This document shows, piece by piece, positions 12,202 through 24,055 of a stretch of 64,000 nucleotides of DNA (within the stretch, counting starts at the first letter, position 1; each line of letters begins with the position of its first letter). The DNA lies in assembly GCA_907163375.1 (NCBI GenBank), contig CAJQUW010009261.1:62001-126000 (forward strand), given 5' to 3'. Source of the stretch: Prostheceraeus crozeri (lineage: Eukaryota; Platyhelminthes; Polycladida; Euryleptidae). The notes under the pieces are model-generated. The model made no database searches. It was not told where the DNA came from and saw nothing but the letters and a program-made list of their open reading frames with translations. The position numbers and the translations under genes were made by a program.

Positions 12202-13684
12202 CCGCACAGAAAAAAGGGGGTATGAACATAGGGTATGGTCATACTATGTAAAATAGGGTATGAAATGTAACGCTGTTTCATAGGTATGAAAATTTCATCC
12301 GAAATCATAGTTTGAAACATAGGGTATGATCATAGTATGATCATACGATACGAATCATGTTATGATCATACGGTATGAAATGTAACGCTGTTTCAGAGGT
12401 ATGAAAATTTCATACGAAATCATAGTATGAAACATAGGGTGTGATCATACTAAGATCATACGGTGTATATCATCTTGTTATCATAGGGCTTGTTTTTCAT
12501 GGTTTTGATACGCTATCACAACTTTGAAAACTAGTCTTCCTATATGATTGTCATAGGTATGTTTTAATGAAATATCACACGTTTTCATGTGTTTATTGAC
12601 AATTTCAAGCTTAAACAACAAGTGATGTCATCTGGTTATCGTGGTTCAACCTGTAATATCAAACCTTCAAAATCTATATCGGCTCACTTTCTTTGAAATA
12701 TTATCTATATCAACTCCTCTTAGACAGGCTGTGCTACCAATTTCATCGTCGATTGCACTTCCCGCAACTAATTGTGACCACGAGCTTCTTGCATCATTCA
12801 TCCCGACTTCTTTGTAAAGCCTCTCACCGAATACTTGTATTATGAGACTTCAATAATGCTATTCTTAGTATTATTATTTTTATTAAAAAAAAACAAAAAA
12901 TTTAAGTTTGGTCTAAAAATTAAGTTCGATCACCAACAATATTCTCGGGGATCGACCAGACGATCATCAGGCCAAACACTGTGACACGGAGACACTGTTT
13001 CTCTGACACCTTTCTGAAACTGTCATTTGCAATCACTGTGCCACCTGTAAAAAAAACTGGTATACATGTAGATGTGCGTAAGAAAAAATGAAATAATAAT
13101 TTATGTACGTGTGAAAGCACATGCAAATAACATACATGTACATCTAGATAGATATGAATAATCATGCCGCATCAAACATGTTATGGAATTTGTAAATAGT
13201 ATCTGTGCATCTTTACATGGTATACATGTATGTATACCATATACGCATGATCATGTATGCAAATAGCATACATAAGTATGGAATAAGTATGATATTTTCA
13301 CACCATATCATATGTATGAACAGGTGTTATAGGTATGAACCGATTTATAGGCATGTTATATTCATACCAGGGATGCGGAGACGGAGTCGGAGTCGGAGTC
13401 CTATCAAATGATAGGACTCCGCATCCCTGATTCATACCATATCATACGTATGAACACATATGGAAATAGCATACCGCTACATTAATGTGATTTATTCATA
13501 CTATATCATACGTATGAATAGGTATGGAAATAGCATACCGCTACATAGGTATGGTATATTCATACTAGTATGAATATACCATATACCATGTATATCACAC
13601 GTATGAACAAGTATGTTAACGTCATACATATGCAAATGTCATACGTTTTCATACTATGAATCATACCCACTTTTTTCTGTACGG
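12202..13684. mobile_element. Terminal-inverted-repeat element made of CATAGTATGA-like words
   Basis: The left end reads CCGCACAGAAAAAAG and the right end reads CTTTTTTCTGTACGG, so the termini are inverted copies (CCGYACAGAAAAAAG). Inside each end lie hundreds of bases of degenerate ATACTATG/CATAGTATGA words, often as short palindromes such as TCATACTATGA. The middle (about 12480-13030) is AT-rich non-repetitive sequence. No transposase is present, and no clear target duplication was found (flanks ATTCGTTC and ATATATGC). The same ends occur at 26307-28919. The superfamily is unknown. Confidence 0.75.
13368..13429. mobile_element. 62-bp hAT miniature element
   Basis: The element begins CAGGGATGCGGAG and ends CTCCGCATCCCTG, with an exact 8-bp duplication ATTCATAC on both sides (13360-13367 and 13430-13437). 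The left half holds the tandem word GGAGTC, and the centre ATCAAATGAT is palindromic, so it is little more than two ends joined. CAGGGATGCGGAG-type ends are known from hAT families. It is inserted in the right subterminal array of the larger element. Confidence 0.93.
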
Positions 13685-14069
13685 ATATATGCGTTATTGA
13701 CTTGTGTCTAGCATTTGCATCAAAGTGTCATTTCCTTTCAGTGCCTTATCGACGACTACTCCTTGCATATTTATACGATATATTAGTTGATCTTTCAAGT
13801 TAGACACATTTCAAGTGGCAGGCATTTAGAATAAATGCCGAAAATCTTGGGCGACTTCTTTGATTCATTGGCTTGGCAAAACTATTTCATAAGGAAGTCG
13901 TAACAAACCCGTTGTTTTGCGGGTTTAGGCTTCATCAAGGGTTACGGGCAAAACAGAAGATCATTTAGCAACAACAGCAGCATTTAGAAGAATTGGAGAT
14001 TCGCTAGATATAAAGAAAGACTGTTTTTATGGTATTCAGATGTCCGAGATTTTCAGCTGTGATGTATCA

Positions 14070-14420
14070 GACTCGCATATGCTGATCAATCCGAAACGAA
14101 CTATCAGAATCAGTCGTCAGATGTATTCAATGCTCTAATCGGCTAGCTGATCGAGTTCCTACTGATGATCTCAGGAGACGGCTTGGCATCCATCAGCTGT
14201 CATTCGATGGGGAAGACTCTGTTGGCATGGTCACGGGCAAAATAGGCCAAGGGGACGACCGAAGAAGAGGTGGAGCGATAACGTGCAAGACAACTTCATG
14301 ACGTTAAACCTTGGCCGCATCGACGTTCAAGATCGGAACGCGTGAAGAACCGCCATCAGACCGGACCGACGTTTGCCGACGTCCAACACTCGAAACATGG
14401 GGGAAAGGGACGACAAATCG
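14070..14420 (+). pseudogene. LINE fragment, extreme C terminus of RT ORF
   Basis: The plus strand contains GRPKKRWSDNVQDNFM followed by NLGRIDVQDR. This is the usual terminal motif (GRPK.RW.D.V..D...L) of RTE/L1-like LINE reverse-transcriptase proteins. Upstream, broken frames still resemble the LINE tail (SHMLINPKRT, ISRQMYS). No RT core is present. It is a short 5'-truncated, decayed copy. Confidence 0.7.
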
Positions 14421-14707
14421 TGGAATGATGGTGGAGTGAGTCAGATGAATTCAATTGTCATCTTCTCTGGTGCTTGAACATTAACATTTTTGAAAAATAC
14501 CGGTAACCAATCATTTCTCATTACGCTGTTCATAATTATGTAGAGTGGGCAAATGAAAGAAAAAATCAAGATTGAACATTGAAATACAGAGGTTAAATTT
14601 GCATGCTCATTAGTTCAATTTATAAGCTCAAAAATCAATCTTCAAGTGAAAAGTATTTGCAATCCTAATACGTGATCATGCATGTATGTATAACATTTGA
14701 TACTTAC

Positions 14708-14843
14708 TCAAAGAAACCAAATCTTTTTTGGCTCTTTCAAGTTGATCCATCTTAATGTCAATAGACGCCGCTTCGCTACAGAAATTCTCAATGTTGTGGG
14801 CTTCGTCGAAGATAATAATACTGTCGTTCAAACTAACACCAAC
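14708..14843 (-). CDS. BRIP1: FANCJ exon with the DEAH box (motif II)
   Basis: The exon has 45 codons plus one base, with acceptor TTTTTGTAG| and donor A|GTAAGT. The translation begins VGVSLNDS and contains IIIFDEAHNIENF, helicase motif II (Walker B). The DEAH residues bind magnesium and activate water for ATP hydrolysis. It is followed by SEAASIDIKMDQLERAKKDL, matching the [21 protein letters not shown] region of human FANCJ. Its zero-phase start fits the preceding exon at 29369. It lies 14.5 kb from that exon. Confidence 0.96.
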
Positions 14844-15043
14844 CTACAAAAAGATGAATCATGAACTAACATCGGCCGATCGCTATTTTGACGACAGCAC
14901 ACTTCATTTTTATGAGAGCACGATTTTTTATTATTAGTGGCGTTTCGTCAATGACTTCAAGGTCACATTAACAAAGGCATGTACACAAAGTAAAATAAAA
15001 AGTAACATTAAAACAGAAAAGTTAGGAAAGGCGGTTTAGAAAA

Positions 15044-15622
15044 TCAGCTTTCAGAGCGTTGGTAAGAGGCGAAATTCACTATGTCTCTGATTCCTTGAGG
15101 GATGCGGTTCCACGTTCGAGGTGCAGCTGCAGACCACGCTCGATCCCCAAGTGCCTTGTGAGATGTAGGAGGCACGAGAAGGCAGAGGCTACCACTGTTG
15201 CGCAATTTTCTTTTGTGGCTGTTCTCAGTCGCCAAGTTTAGGGATTCAGACAAACAGAATGGTCCTTTCCCATGCTGACAGCGATGGATGAGGCAACTTG
15301 TGTTGTAGGTTATGCGGTCTGGGAACCTGAGCCAACCAAGATCCTTCATGAGGGGGGCCAGACTTACACCAAATTCTGGAAAGCAAAGCAATCGAACGGA
15401 TGCATTCAGAACAGCCTGTAGTCGCCTCCGCTGAATTTTGGGAAGTCCAGTAAGGACGACACTTCCATAATCCAGGCGAGAAAAAACAAGCGAAGTCAGG
15501 AGAGATCGAAGCACCGTCTGAGATATTGAGTGGCGAATACTGCGTATCAGTCTCAATGACGAGAAACAAGAAACCGTCTTTGTGACTGCGTTTTGAAGGT
15601 AGAATGTAAAACAAATTATCAT
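15044..15622 (-). pseudogene. LINE fragment, CR1/L2-like RT C-terminal region
   Basis: A single open frame of 192 codons carries LLTSLVFSRLDYGSVVLTGL, then RRLQAVLNASVRLL, and later KDLGWLRFPDRITY and AAPRTWNRIP. This order (SRLDY...L..LQ..QNAAARL...L..LHWLP...RI.Y...WN.LP) is the C-terminal domain after the RT palm in CR1/L2/Jockey-type LINEs. The frame is unbroken over nearly the whole fragment, which suggests a fairly recent 5'-truncated insertion. The first residues (MIICFTFYLQ) are probably flanking or junction sequence. It is in sense orientation relative to the host gene. Confidence 0.85.
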
Positions 15623-16292
15623 CTGCTATTGAAGGATTTTGGGAAGAACCAAGCTCATTGACTAAACAAAAAACTTCTCATGATATTATATTGCAATCAG
15701 CACTCATATCAATGCCTGAAAATGATCGATGAGCATAGATAGAAGTTAACTATGAGAAAAACTTGAATAATTATTATCATAGACAAATACCAATATATTT
15801 TCCAATACCATTTATTATCATGTCGAACAAAGGTATTTTCATTCTGTCATGATTTACATTAGAGGAAGGAAAAAAGGCTGAAGGCAACCCAGATAGGATT
15901 CAGGGTTCCTTCGCTTTTCATGAACAATTCTGGAAAATTCCGAGACCAAAGGAGCCCTTTCATATTTTCCAAAATTTTTTTTATTAGTCGGCTTGAAAAC
16001 CATATACACGACTTGCATTTGGTGGCATGGATAGCATGGACTTGGCAGTCGCTGTTGTTGGAATTTCCAAAGCGAAAAAGAAAATTTCTTTAGCATGATG
16101 GGTCCGAAAGTGGATAGCTAGTATTCTTTCTAGTCAGTAATAAAGCAACTGTCACTGAATGACGACAGAGAACACTTCGATGTCCTGATCAACTGCATGC
16201 AAACAATTGAGCTATTTCACGGTCAGCAGACATACTTCTACATGCAAATTGATGTCAAGCATTGCTAGGATTTCGATCACAACTGCAACACC

Positions 16293-16437
16293 TATTAAAA
16301 ATGCATTAAGTTAAGTATCGACCACAGTGCCATTTTTAGATAAATCGTGAATCTTTGAATTCCAGGGATACTGTTAGTTAAAACACGAAGTGGTTTTTTC
16401 TAGTATTAACTTTTCTGAATTAAGTGCATTTTTTAAT
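16293..16437. repeat. Small inverted-repeat (MITE-like) element
   Basis: The left end ATTAAAAATGCATTAAG and the complement of the right end, ATTAAAAAATGCACTTAA, are imperfect inverted copies about 22 bp long, 145 bp apart. No coding capacity is present and no target duplication was identified. Confidence 0.5.
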
Positions 16438-18585
16438 TTCTGAAATACTGCCTGTATAAATGCACCGCGCTTTCTCGAATATAGCCCGCGGGTTATGTGA
16501 TTTCTTTGGGATTTACGTGCGGGCTCTATTTGATGGTGACTGAATGAATAAATTTCCGAGTTTGTGATTGAATTTCCGACTTCTTAGAGCTTAAATGGAC
16601 TGTATACTAGTCCGGCAGCCAGAGCGAGTTTCTGCAGAAAATAACGCCGAAAATGAGACTCACAAAATGATGTGCACCCCATGATTACTATGAATATGCA
16701 AGTCTGCCGAGTTCTAGTTAGTTCCACGTCTTGCTAGACATGATCAAAGAAAAACACACATAAATCCAATGGGACGCAGATTGCAGTTTTTGACAAAAAT
16801 GAAATTTTCTTTTCTCTTAATAACTGACAATGCACTAGGTCAATAGCCACAATTTTTGGCATGATATGTCTTCAGGTAATTTCTTATTACTCAAATAAAC
16901 GAGTAGAGGCATGTTTATTTCCGTGTTTATGATGAAACATTGTGAAATTTTAGTTTGCGATAATTTGATAACGTCATACATATTCGAATCGAACCACGAG
17001 CATCAACTGCTTCTCCACAACTTCGCGATGATGAGCTGAGCGCGCTGCCCAGTGCCGAAGCTTTCGTAACAATGCAACTTTTAGCCAGAAATCTGCGAAA
17101 TCTTGAATCTTGAGAAATTCTTGAGATTAAAAATATGGTTCCGCTAACTTCACATTCAGATAGCAGAAAAAGCAAAATTCGGATATCCGGTTAAAAACTC
17201 CCATTATGAAAAATGAAACATATATTTGCCATCAACGCAACTAATCGAATCAGACAGTTCTGCGCCTATCAGCGAGATCAAGAAATTGGCTCCACTCACT
17301 TCATTAACACTTTTATTTCTCAAAAACGACTACAAATTTGTGAAATCTGAGCACAGATTTGTGATTAGTGATACTTGTTACAAGCTAGAAGCCGTAAAGA
17401 TTTTGCATGGTTAAGATATTGCCATACCGATTTCAAATACCGTGGTATCCATCATCAGTGGCGATAACACAACAAACGGACAGGGTTATATACAATTTTG
17501 GACTCGATGATGAACACATTTAAATAGAGATCCGGACAGTCACAAGGCAAGAGTACAAATTAAAATCGTCGGTGGTCATAGAAATAGAATGAGCCACGCA
17601 TTGACAGAGAAATATCTGTCAATAGTGATACTTGCATATTGAACCCTATTTTCCTTCACAGTTAACGTCCTTACCAGGGAATATTCACAATTACAGATAT
17701 CTGTCGACCAAATGAAAGGCAAAAGGCATTGTTAATAATGAATAGTTACATGTATCATTTAAATAAATGTGCTGAAGCTGAGCAAATTACACAAATGCCA
17801 TCATACAATTAAAGAGGCTTTGGTCTAATAGCCTTTTCTCATGTGGAGACTACCATTTCACAGAATACTTGGACATCTTTATCTCGACGAAATCGTAGAT
17901 TGAGAACGGGAATGACACGAAGGTACCTCAATTAAAGTTCACTTTTTTGTGGTCTAAAACAGCCTTGTCTATTTGTCCCAAAAATTGTTTTCTAAATGCT
18001 ATTTTATATCAGAGAAGTCCATTAGAATAGTCGGACAAGTCTAGAAAGCATCATTTATCTATCTTTACAAGTAAAATACTATACATCGAATATCTGATTT
18101 TTTTGCTTCTTCCGAGTTTATGAGATTCAGGCCGATCACAAATGTAATGAGTCCTTCATCTATTGATTTGAAGCATCCAAAAACCTCCAACAACAAAATA
18201 AATGCATGTCTCCCTTTTGTGAATATGTTTACAAAGAGTTACATTTAGCGATGTGAATTTAAGGAAACTTGATTGTTACCTTAAATGACCGAGTCACCTC
18301 ATGTTCTGTATTTTACTTCAATCGAAAAACAGTCGATTACAAAGACGTTTTTAAAAACAACACAAGCAATATCAACTAAAAGTGGAAATTGAAATCACTA
18401 AGCTACACTTTTGCTTGTACAAAGGGTTCTCGTTTCTATAATTGCAACAAGTAGATCAAAAAATTAAAAGTTCACTTGCAATTTCTTAACTGACTGGAAT
18501 AATCATAGATCTCTCAAACGCCAGTAAGAAACCCGTTCATTCCCACAGCCTAGTAGGAATGTCATGTCATCCTCTTTGAATATAC

Positions 18586-19939
18586 CAGGGGTGAGCCGCC
18601 ATGTTTGTATCTCTGACACATTTTGTCACATCTTGATATTCGAGATTTGTCACATACCGATGGGCGCAACTGTCACATTTTGTCACATGCTCATTGACAT
18701 AAAAGTCACATTTTGTCACATGTTGATGAAAACCCATGGCCAAAATGTGACACATGCCGGTGCGCAGAAGATTGACAGTTACCAATTTTGCATTAAAGTA
18801 TGATTTTTTCAGTAGAGCATTTGACGTAATATTCATAATATATCAAACGGGGTTGCAACTGGAAAAAATCGTAAAATCGTTAATTTATTAATTATTACCA
18901 TTATTTGTATAGTTCCGCATGGGTGGTCTCTGTGGCACAGTAGCTAAGTGCTTGGCCTAGCGATCTTTCGGTCCAGAGGTCGAGCCCCGAAAGTGTCATT
19001 GGCAGTAGTGAGGAAGGGCATTCGGACTAAAAAATCACAAGTCTCCAGATTAAAGTCTGACTTACGTCAGCACCGTCCTACCCTTCAATATGGGGGAGTA
19101 GCGACGTCAAACCATCATTTCATTCCCATGGAGAATTGCCATTGAAGGTATACAACATTTTCCGCGAAATTTGGTGTAATAACGAAACATAACATGGGCA
19201 AAACCGGGACACATTTAACTTTGTTTAAAGTGATAAGATTGCACTCTAACCTTGTAGTCCTTATAATTGATTCTTTTTATAATCTCGAATTTATTTATGA
19301 TTCATTACTTACGGCAAATATGATTGCATAATAAACAATGCGAATTCACAGACCGTATCATTTCACACAAAAGAGGAAAACTTCGTCTTCAGTGAATAAA
19401 TGCCACTCAGTTTTACAGCGATTACTGTTACTTTTGTTCTGTATTCAGATCAGTGGTAAATATAAATACATGCGTGTGCATTATAGGAAGTATATATTCA
19501 CAGTGACTCCTACGATCTGGACATGACAATCAAGAAACATATGGCCACATACAATGAATGCTACAATTGGGCTATCACATGGCATCTCGAAGTCAAGTTT
19601 AAAAAGTAGGCTAAATAACAGCACGAGTTGCCTGGCAAGTACAGGTTGCTATTTGGAGCAAGAAAGGGGGAATTTCAATCTTGTATATCCCTAATACAAA
19701 TTATCATCAAAGAATGTAGGAACATTAGAATAAAGACCTCCTGGAAAAGGTGACCGTTATTTCATTTGAACGAAGTTAATGCTCCTCTGCGACTTTGTTC
19801 ATAATTTGTCAGAATATTTTTCCGTGAATTTGTCACATTTTGTCACAAAGACAGCGAACAACACACATTTTGTCACATTTTATCTTGAGATGAAAATTCG
19901 TCACATATTGTCACGTTTTGTCACATCGGCCCTCCCCTG
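18586..19939. mobile_element. Non-autonomous element with TGTGACA-repeat ends
   Basis: The left end CAGGGGTGAGCCGCCATGT and the complement of the right end, CAGGGGAGGGCCGATGTGAC, are inverted copies of hAT type. The first 200 bp and the last 130 bp are dominated by TTTTGTCACA and its complement, with more than ten copies. Flanks share ATATAC (18580-18585 and 19940-19945). There is no transposase. A SINE copy lies at 18922-19112. Open readings of 79-89 codons inside the repeats simply translate the word. Confidence 0.82.
18922..19112 (+). repeat. tRNA-headed SINE, copy 1
   Basis: The head GGTCTCTGTGGCACAGTAGC resembles a tRNA 5' half with an A box, and GGTCGAGCCCC about 55 bp on resembles a B box. 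The body continues with GTGTCATTGG, GGAAGGGCATTCGGACTAA and CGTCAGCACCGTCC, and the tail reads GGGGGAGTAGCGACGTCA. The same order recurs at 30359-30546, 56312-56496 and 60120-60268. SINEs of this kind are copied by LINE machinery in trans. Confidence 0.85.
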
Positions 19940-19964
19940 ATATACTTCCGACTGGGCATTGCAT

Positions 19965-20490
19965 TGGAATGAATTTTCGGAAGAAACACCAGTTGTTAAA
20001 AAATATTTCGTGTTGTTAGCCACGAGCTTTCGACGGCTTAATCATGTGGAATGAAGCATACGTGAGTGCACGGCTCAAGAATCATCGACTGCAAATCACA
20101 AAGAATAAATGGCGTGACATTTCAAGATGAATAAGTGATAAAATAGAAAAAGATGGAAATGAAATTACTATAGGCAAAATTACCACTGATTTACCATAGA
20201 AAATAAAATTACCATAGATTCTCTTTTGTCTATGGAGATTACGTACACCAGCACACTAGCTACTTAAAATAAAATGACAGTAACATGATGTGTCACGATG
20301 TAAAAACGTAATGTAATATCTATCACAGTAGAAATTGTTTCTTATGACGTGAAACTAGTGGCTTCCATATGCTGCCTTTGTCTCTATTGTATGCGAATTC
20401 TTGGTTGCGGAGACGAGCTGTGAGCCGTCGAAAGCTCGTGGCTAACAACACGAAATGTTTTTTTCCAAAAATTCATTCCAATAGTGGGAA
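19965..20490. repeat. Penelope-like inverted-repeat fragment
   Basis: Arms of about 75-80 bp (around 19965-20042 and 20415-20490) are inverted copies sharing CGTGTTGTTAGCCACGAGC and CTTTCGACGG. The motif GAGCCGTCGAAAGCTCG resembles the conserved end segment of Penelope-like elements, where hammerhead-type ribozymes are known. The roughly 370 bp between the arms are AT-rich without a protein. The assignment to Penelope rests on the motif only. Confidence 0.45.
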
Positions 20491-22885
20491 TGCTCGAAAT
20501 AGGATCGCCGGAGTTGCCGTGGCACGTGATTTTTGGTTCCTACAGCTGTCCAGCATCACAGAAAATGTCTGTGAGAATCAAGTGGGAATTCCCACACACC
20601 ACAGGAATGAATTATTTAAGACTTATATCATTTGTCTTTTAGCATTGTCAATCTGAGCAACGCTGTACGACGGAATGATTTAGCTTTCCTGGCCTATCAT
20701 TCAATCTGTACGTGACAAAGGCTTCGGCTGAAAATTTGAGCGTTACAATTTACGTTCGAGCTCACCGAAACCGTTTTCCTGCTCTGTAAGATAATAGAAG
20801 TAATCAGTTTCGCACAGTATACGATTTATGTGAATAATTTTGTCAAGTAATCTATATCTCCGTATTGCAACTATGAACATGTAATTTTTGATAATAACAT
20901 CAATGTCTGATTAATATGAGAATGCCTCGCAATTCTAAGATGACGGAAAGCCAACGCGTTACGGTCCTCTCCAGCAGTCTGCTGGATTTCATTGCAGAGG
21001 GAACCGGCCAGCGTCAGGGGCCGAATAAATTAACGGATTTTTTCCGGAAATTCACGGAGTTTCATATACTTTAAGTATATGTCAAGTTCTGCCGGTACGG
21101 CCTACATGACACATAGAAAACAAGGTGCATTCTTGTAAAAAATATTCACATCAAAAGTAGAAACACAAGATTTCAACCATCACTGGTTCATTATCTCCCA
21201 CGTTGTCCGGTCTAATAAACGTTTTACTAATTCACGCTTCCTAAAAAGCAGAAATCTACGCGCTTGAGATCGAACAGCGAAGGAGCCAACGCCACGCATA
21301 CCTTCAAGATCCCATGAACAATATGCAGAAAAATCATTTTGCGATTCCGTGTATGCCAACAGGAGAATCAGAACTGTTTAAATCGATGACATAGCTTGAC
21401 AGTTCAATCATTCTTCCTGCTACAATGACATTTAACTCAATCTTGACTAAATGAAACGGTTTATCTGAATGGGGATTAAGCTCGTCGATTCGCGAAATTC
21501 GATGAAAACTGCCATTACATTGCTATTTTGACCCAATTTTCTCATCCCTATTAATTTTGTCAGCAGCTCTGCGAAGTAATACAAGGGCATCATTTAATTC
21601 GAGTCAAATGACGAATGCGAATTTTACATAATGTTCCATTTATAGATGTTGCAGAAATGCAAACAGATCTCAATCCCTCGAGACATCTATATTTAAATCG
21701 ATTTTCCAGGCATTATTATAGCAGAAACATCACGAGAGTTAAAAGCAATAAATAATAAATAATAGACTTTCGAAACAGCAAATTCGAATTATGACCAGTC
21801 ATAATTCTAAGCTGACCTAAGCTAACCTAAGCTGAAGAAGTTATATCAACGGATTATGAATGATGTCGTAACATCATAAAATGGTTTTATGTAAATAAGC
21901 ACGTATTTTGCCTTATTGATATCCAACTACTTGTTAAAAATGACAGTCACGAGTTTGCTTTTGTTATGATTTTCTCGAATAGTCGCTTCATGATTGGGTC
22001 ACAAGGACCATGCTATAGTTTTTCTGATTTCATATGAAAATAACTAATTAAAAGTGGCACGCATGCGTTTATCATTCCGCATAGTCATAATACGAATCAT
22101 ATATATGTATGTTGGTTTTTCACTTTTCTAAAGATCAATTAACACTGGATTTTAAAACTGTCTGCCCTCAACAACCACAAAACGAGCATAATCATCAGGG
22201 GTTCACTAGCACTTAGGCGCTGCTTCTGCCCCTTTAGCACTACAGCTAGGACGAACGGGGCCATATGGAGACAAGAACTTAATTAAAGATTGTACCTGTA
22301 ATTTGCACACCTCTTGCGCTCCGCTTTATCGTGCATGTAGCCCTCTTCCCTTTTCCTTTGCATGTATGCATCAAAATTTCTTCTTTTTCTTTTGTATGTA
22401 GCCCGGGTGCGAATTCGTGCCCAAATCCGACCACTGCTATCGGTATTCATGAGGCATTTTGCAAAATAATAGTTAAGAAAGCAGAATAAAAAAAGAATGT
22501 TGATGCAAAATTCCAACTATTTGACAAGAAGATAGGTTACACCAGCAACCACTGAAAGAACACCATCTAAGAGGGACTGAAAAATAGAGCGTACTATTAT
22601 ATGCTTTACGGTAATGTTTACTGTCAGCATCTACAAAATTCAAGAACATCCTCAAATTCACGGATGCACGACCACGTGTTCTAATCTACGTATTATGAGG
22701 GGGATGGGGTATGACTTGGTAGTCCTTTTGTGAACTTTGGAACTTATGACTTTGGGTCCCTTTAGGAACCCTCATCAATTGGTTCAAAGGTTCCCTCAAT
22801 CAAGGACACTTTCTATGTGTCTTCAGGCAAATTATTTTGAGCCGCATGAATAAAAACACGAAAAATTACAGGAGATAAATAAGCG

Positions 22886-24055
22886 GAGATAATTAAAAAG
22901 AATAAAGATAAACAAAAAGAAATGAGATAAATACGTTTTGCGCAAAACTTTGATGGAGAATGACTATCCTCCATTTTTTGTTGACAAATATATGTCCTTT
23001 AATGTGAATGTTGAACCTGCATGTTTTGGTCCTGAGAAGAAGCCGGTTTTTATTCGTGTGCCATTTATCGGCGATAAATCGGCGATCGCCAGTCTTTTCG
23101 ACTTTTTAACGCTGCCAAACCTGTGTTGAAATTTCGTACTTTGAAAATCCCAGTGTCGTCACCAAAAGACAAACTTACAATGAAGGCCCAACACAACGTG
23201 ATCTATCAATTTGAGTGTACTTGTGGTTGCAAGTATGTGGGCCGAACTGAAAGGCGTCTTGGTGATCGCATAAGTGAGCATGTACCAAAATGGATATCAG
23301 ATGAAGTGCGCTGCCCTCCGAGATCAACTCCAGTTCCAAATAGTGCGATCACACGACATCTTCAAGTTTGTGACTGTTTGTATAGTGACGCTTGTAATCG
23401 TTTCAAAGTTTTATTTACTTCTCAGTGGCGTCATACTTTACGCATTCTAGAGTCCCCGTCTATCAAAAGATTTGCCCCTGATCTATGTTATCAAAAGGAA
23501 TTTGTGATTGATTTGGTTTTACCTTGGTGATATCCATAATGCTCCGTCCATTGTTTCTCCCTGTTTGCTTTTGTGTCCGTCCTTACTTCACTTTTATCAA
23601 TAACTTCTATTTTTTTCTAGTTTTCCTTAACTTTATAGCTTTGTATTATAACTTTTTTTCAATTTTACTTATTTGTAATCATATAATTACTTGATTTGTA
23701 TTTCTTGTATTTGATTTACTTCGTATCGTCCGTCCTTACTTAACAGGTATTATTTCTAATTTTTCTTACTCCTTTTCTTGATTCGAAGTCATTGTCATTC
23801 CAGACATTTGCGTAGCCACAGCATTAAGCTGACATTTCTCCATTTCTATTGTGCTACTGTTTGTGATTTCTACAATGCCATTTCTATTGTCTTGTGTCAT
23901 GTCATTGTCATTGTCAATCTGATAAGTGTTCGTTTTGTGTCCAGCGTAGTGCCTGAATGAGAGCTGGCCTAAACATGTCGCGCATCCAATATACGTTTGA
24001 AAAACAGCGGTATTTCTTTTCATCTATAAATGCTGTAAGGGATCAAACTTCTTCC
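22886..24055 (+). mobile_element. Penelope-like retroelement, 5'-truncated
   Basis: The insert is flanked by an exact 14-bp duplication GAGATAAATAAGCG (22872-22885 and 24056-24069). It contains the C-terminal end of a Penelope ORF with its GIY-YIG endonuclease, and then about 500 bp of T-rich 3' sequence. Near 23950-23985 a segment CCTGAATGAGAGCTGGCC followed by TAAACATGTCGC resembles a degraded hammerhead core. The reverse-transcriptase part is missing. Confidence 0.88.
22938..23530 (+). pseudogene. Penelope-like ORF remnant with GIY-YIG endonuclease
   Basis: The first part (KKPVFIRVPFIGDKSA) matches the linker after the reverse transcriptase in Penelope-like elements. The second, 135-codon part has VIYQFECTCGCKYVGRTERR followed by LGDRISEHVPKW, a GIY-YIG nuclease core with the Y-V-G triplet and the downstream Arg and Glu/His. 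It then runs to a natural-looking end (FVIDLVLPW). The nuclease nicks target DNA to prime reverse transcription. The two parts lie in different frames, so the copy is broken at about one place, and it lacks the RT domain. Confidence 0.9.

Larger units (their letters stand above)
340..14707 (-). other. FANCJ intron (about 14.4 kb), transposon-filled
   Basis: No host exon of this gene is recognised between the tentative exon ending at 339 and the DEAH exon. The interval holds a beta-tubulin remnant, nested hAT elements, a long palindrome, two LINE tails and a CATAGTATGA element, each listed separately. The stretches 340-2118, 2343-3267, 7618-9661 and 11441-12201 are AT-rich to mixed sequence with no convincing gene. 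The part at 1350-2070 is more GC-rich than its surroundings but could not be assigned. Confidence 0.6.

Noticed and set aside
16450-16545. CTCGAATATAGCCCGCGG, also near 8203 as CTCGAATATAGTCTACGG, as possible transposon ends
   Set aside because: No paired inverted end or target duplication could be found for either site.
18564-18836. Overlapping 79- and 89-codon readings rich in VTKCD or VTFCHM repeats
   Set aside because: They translate the TTTTGTCACA array of a mobile element and not a protein gene.
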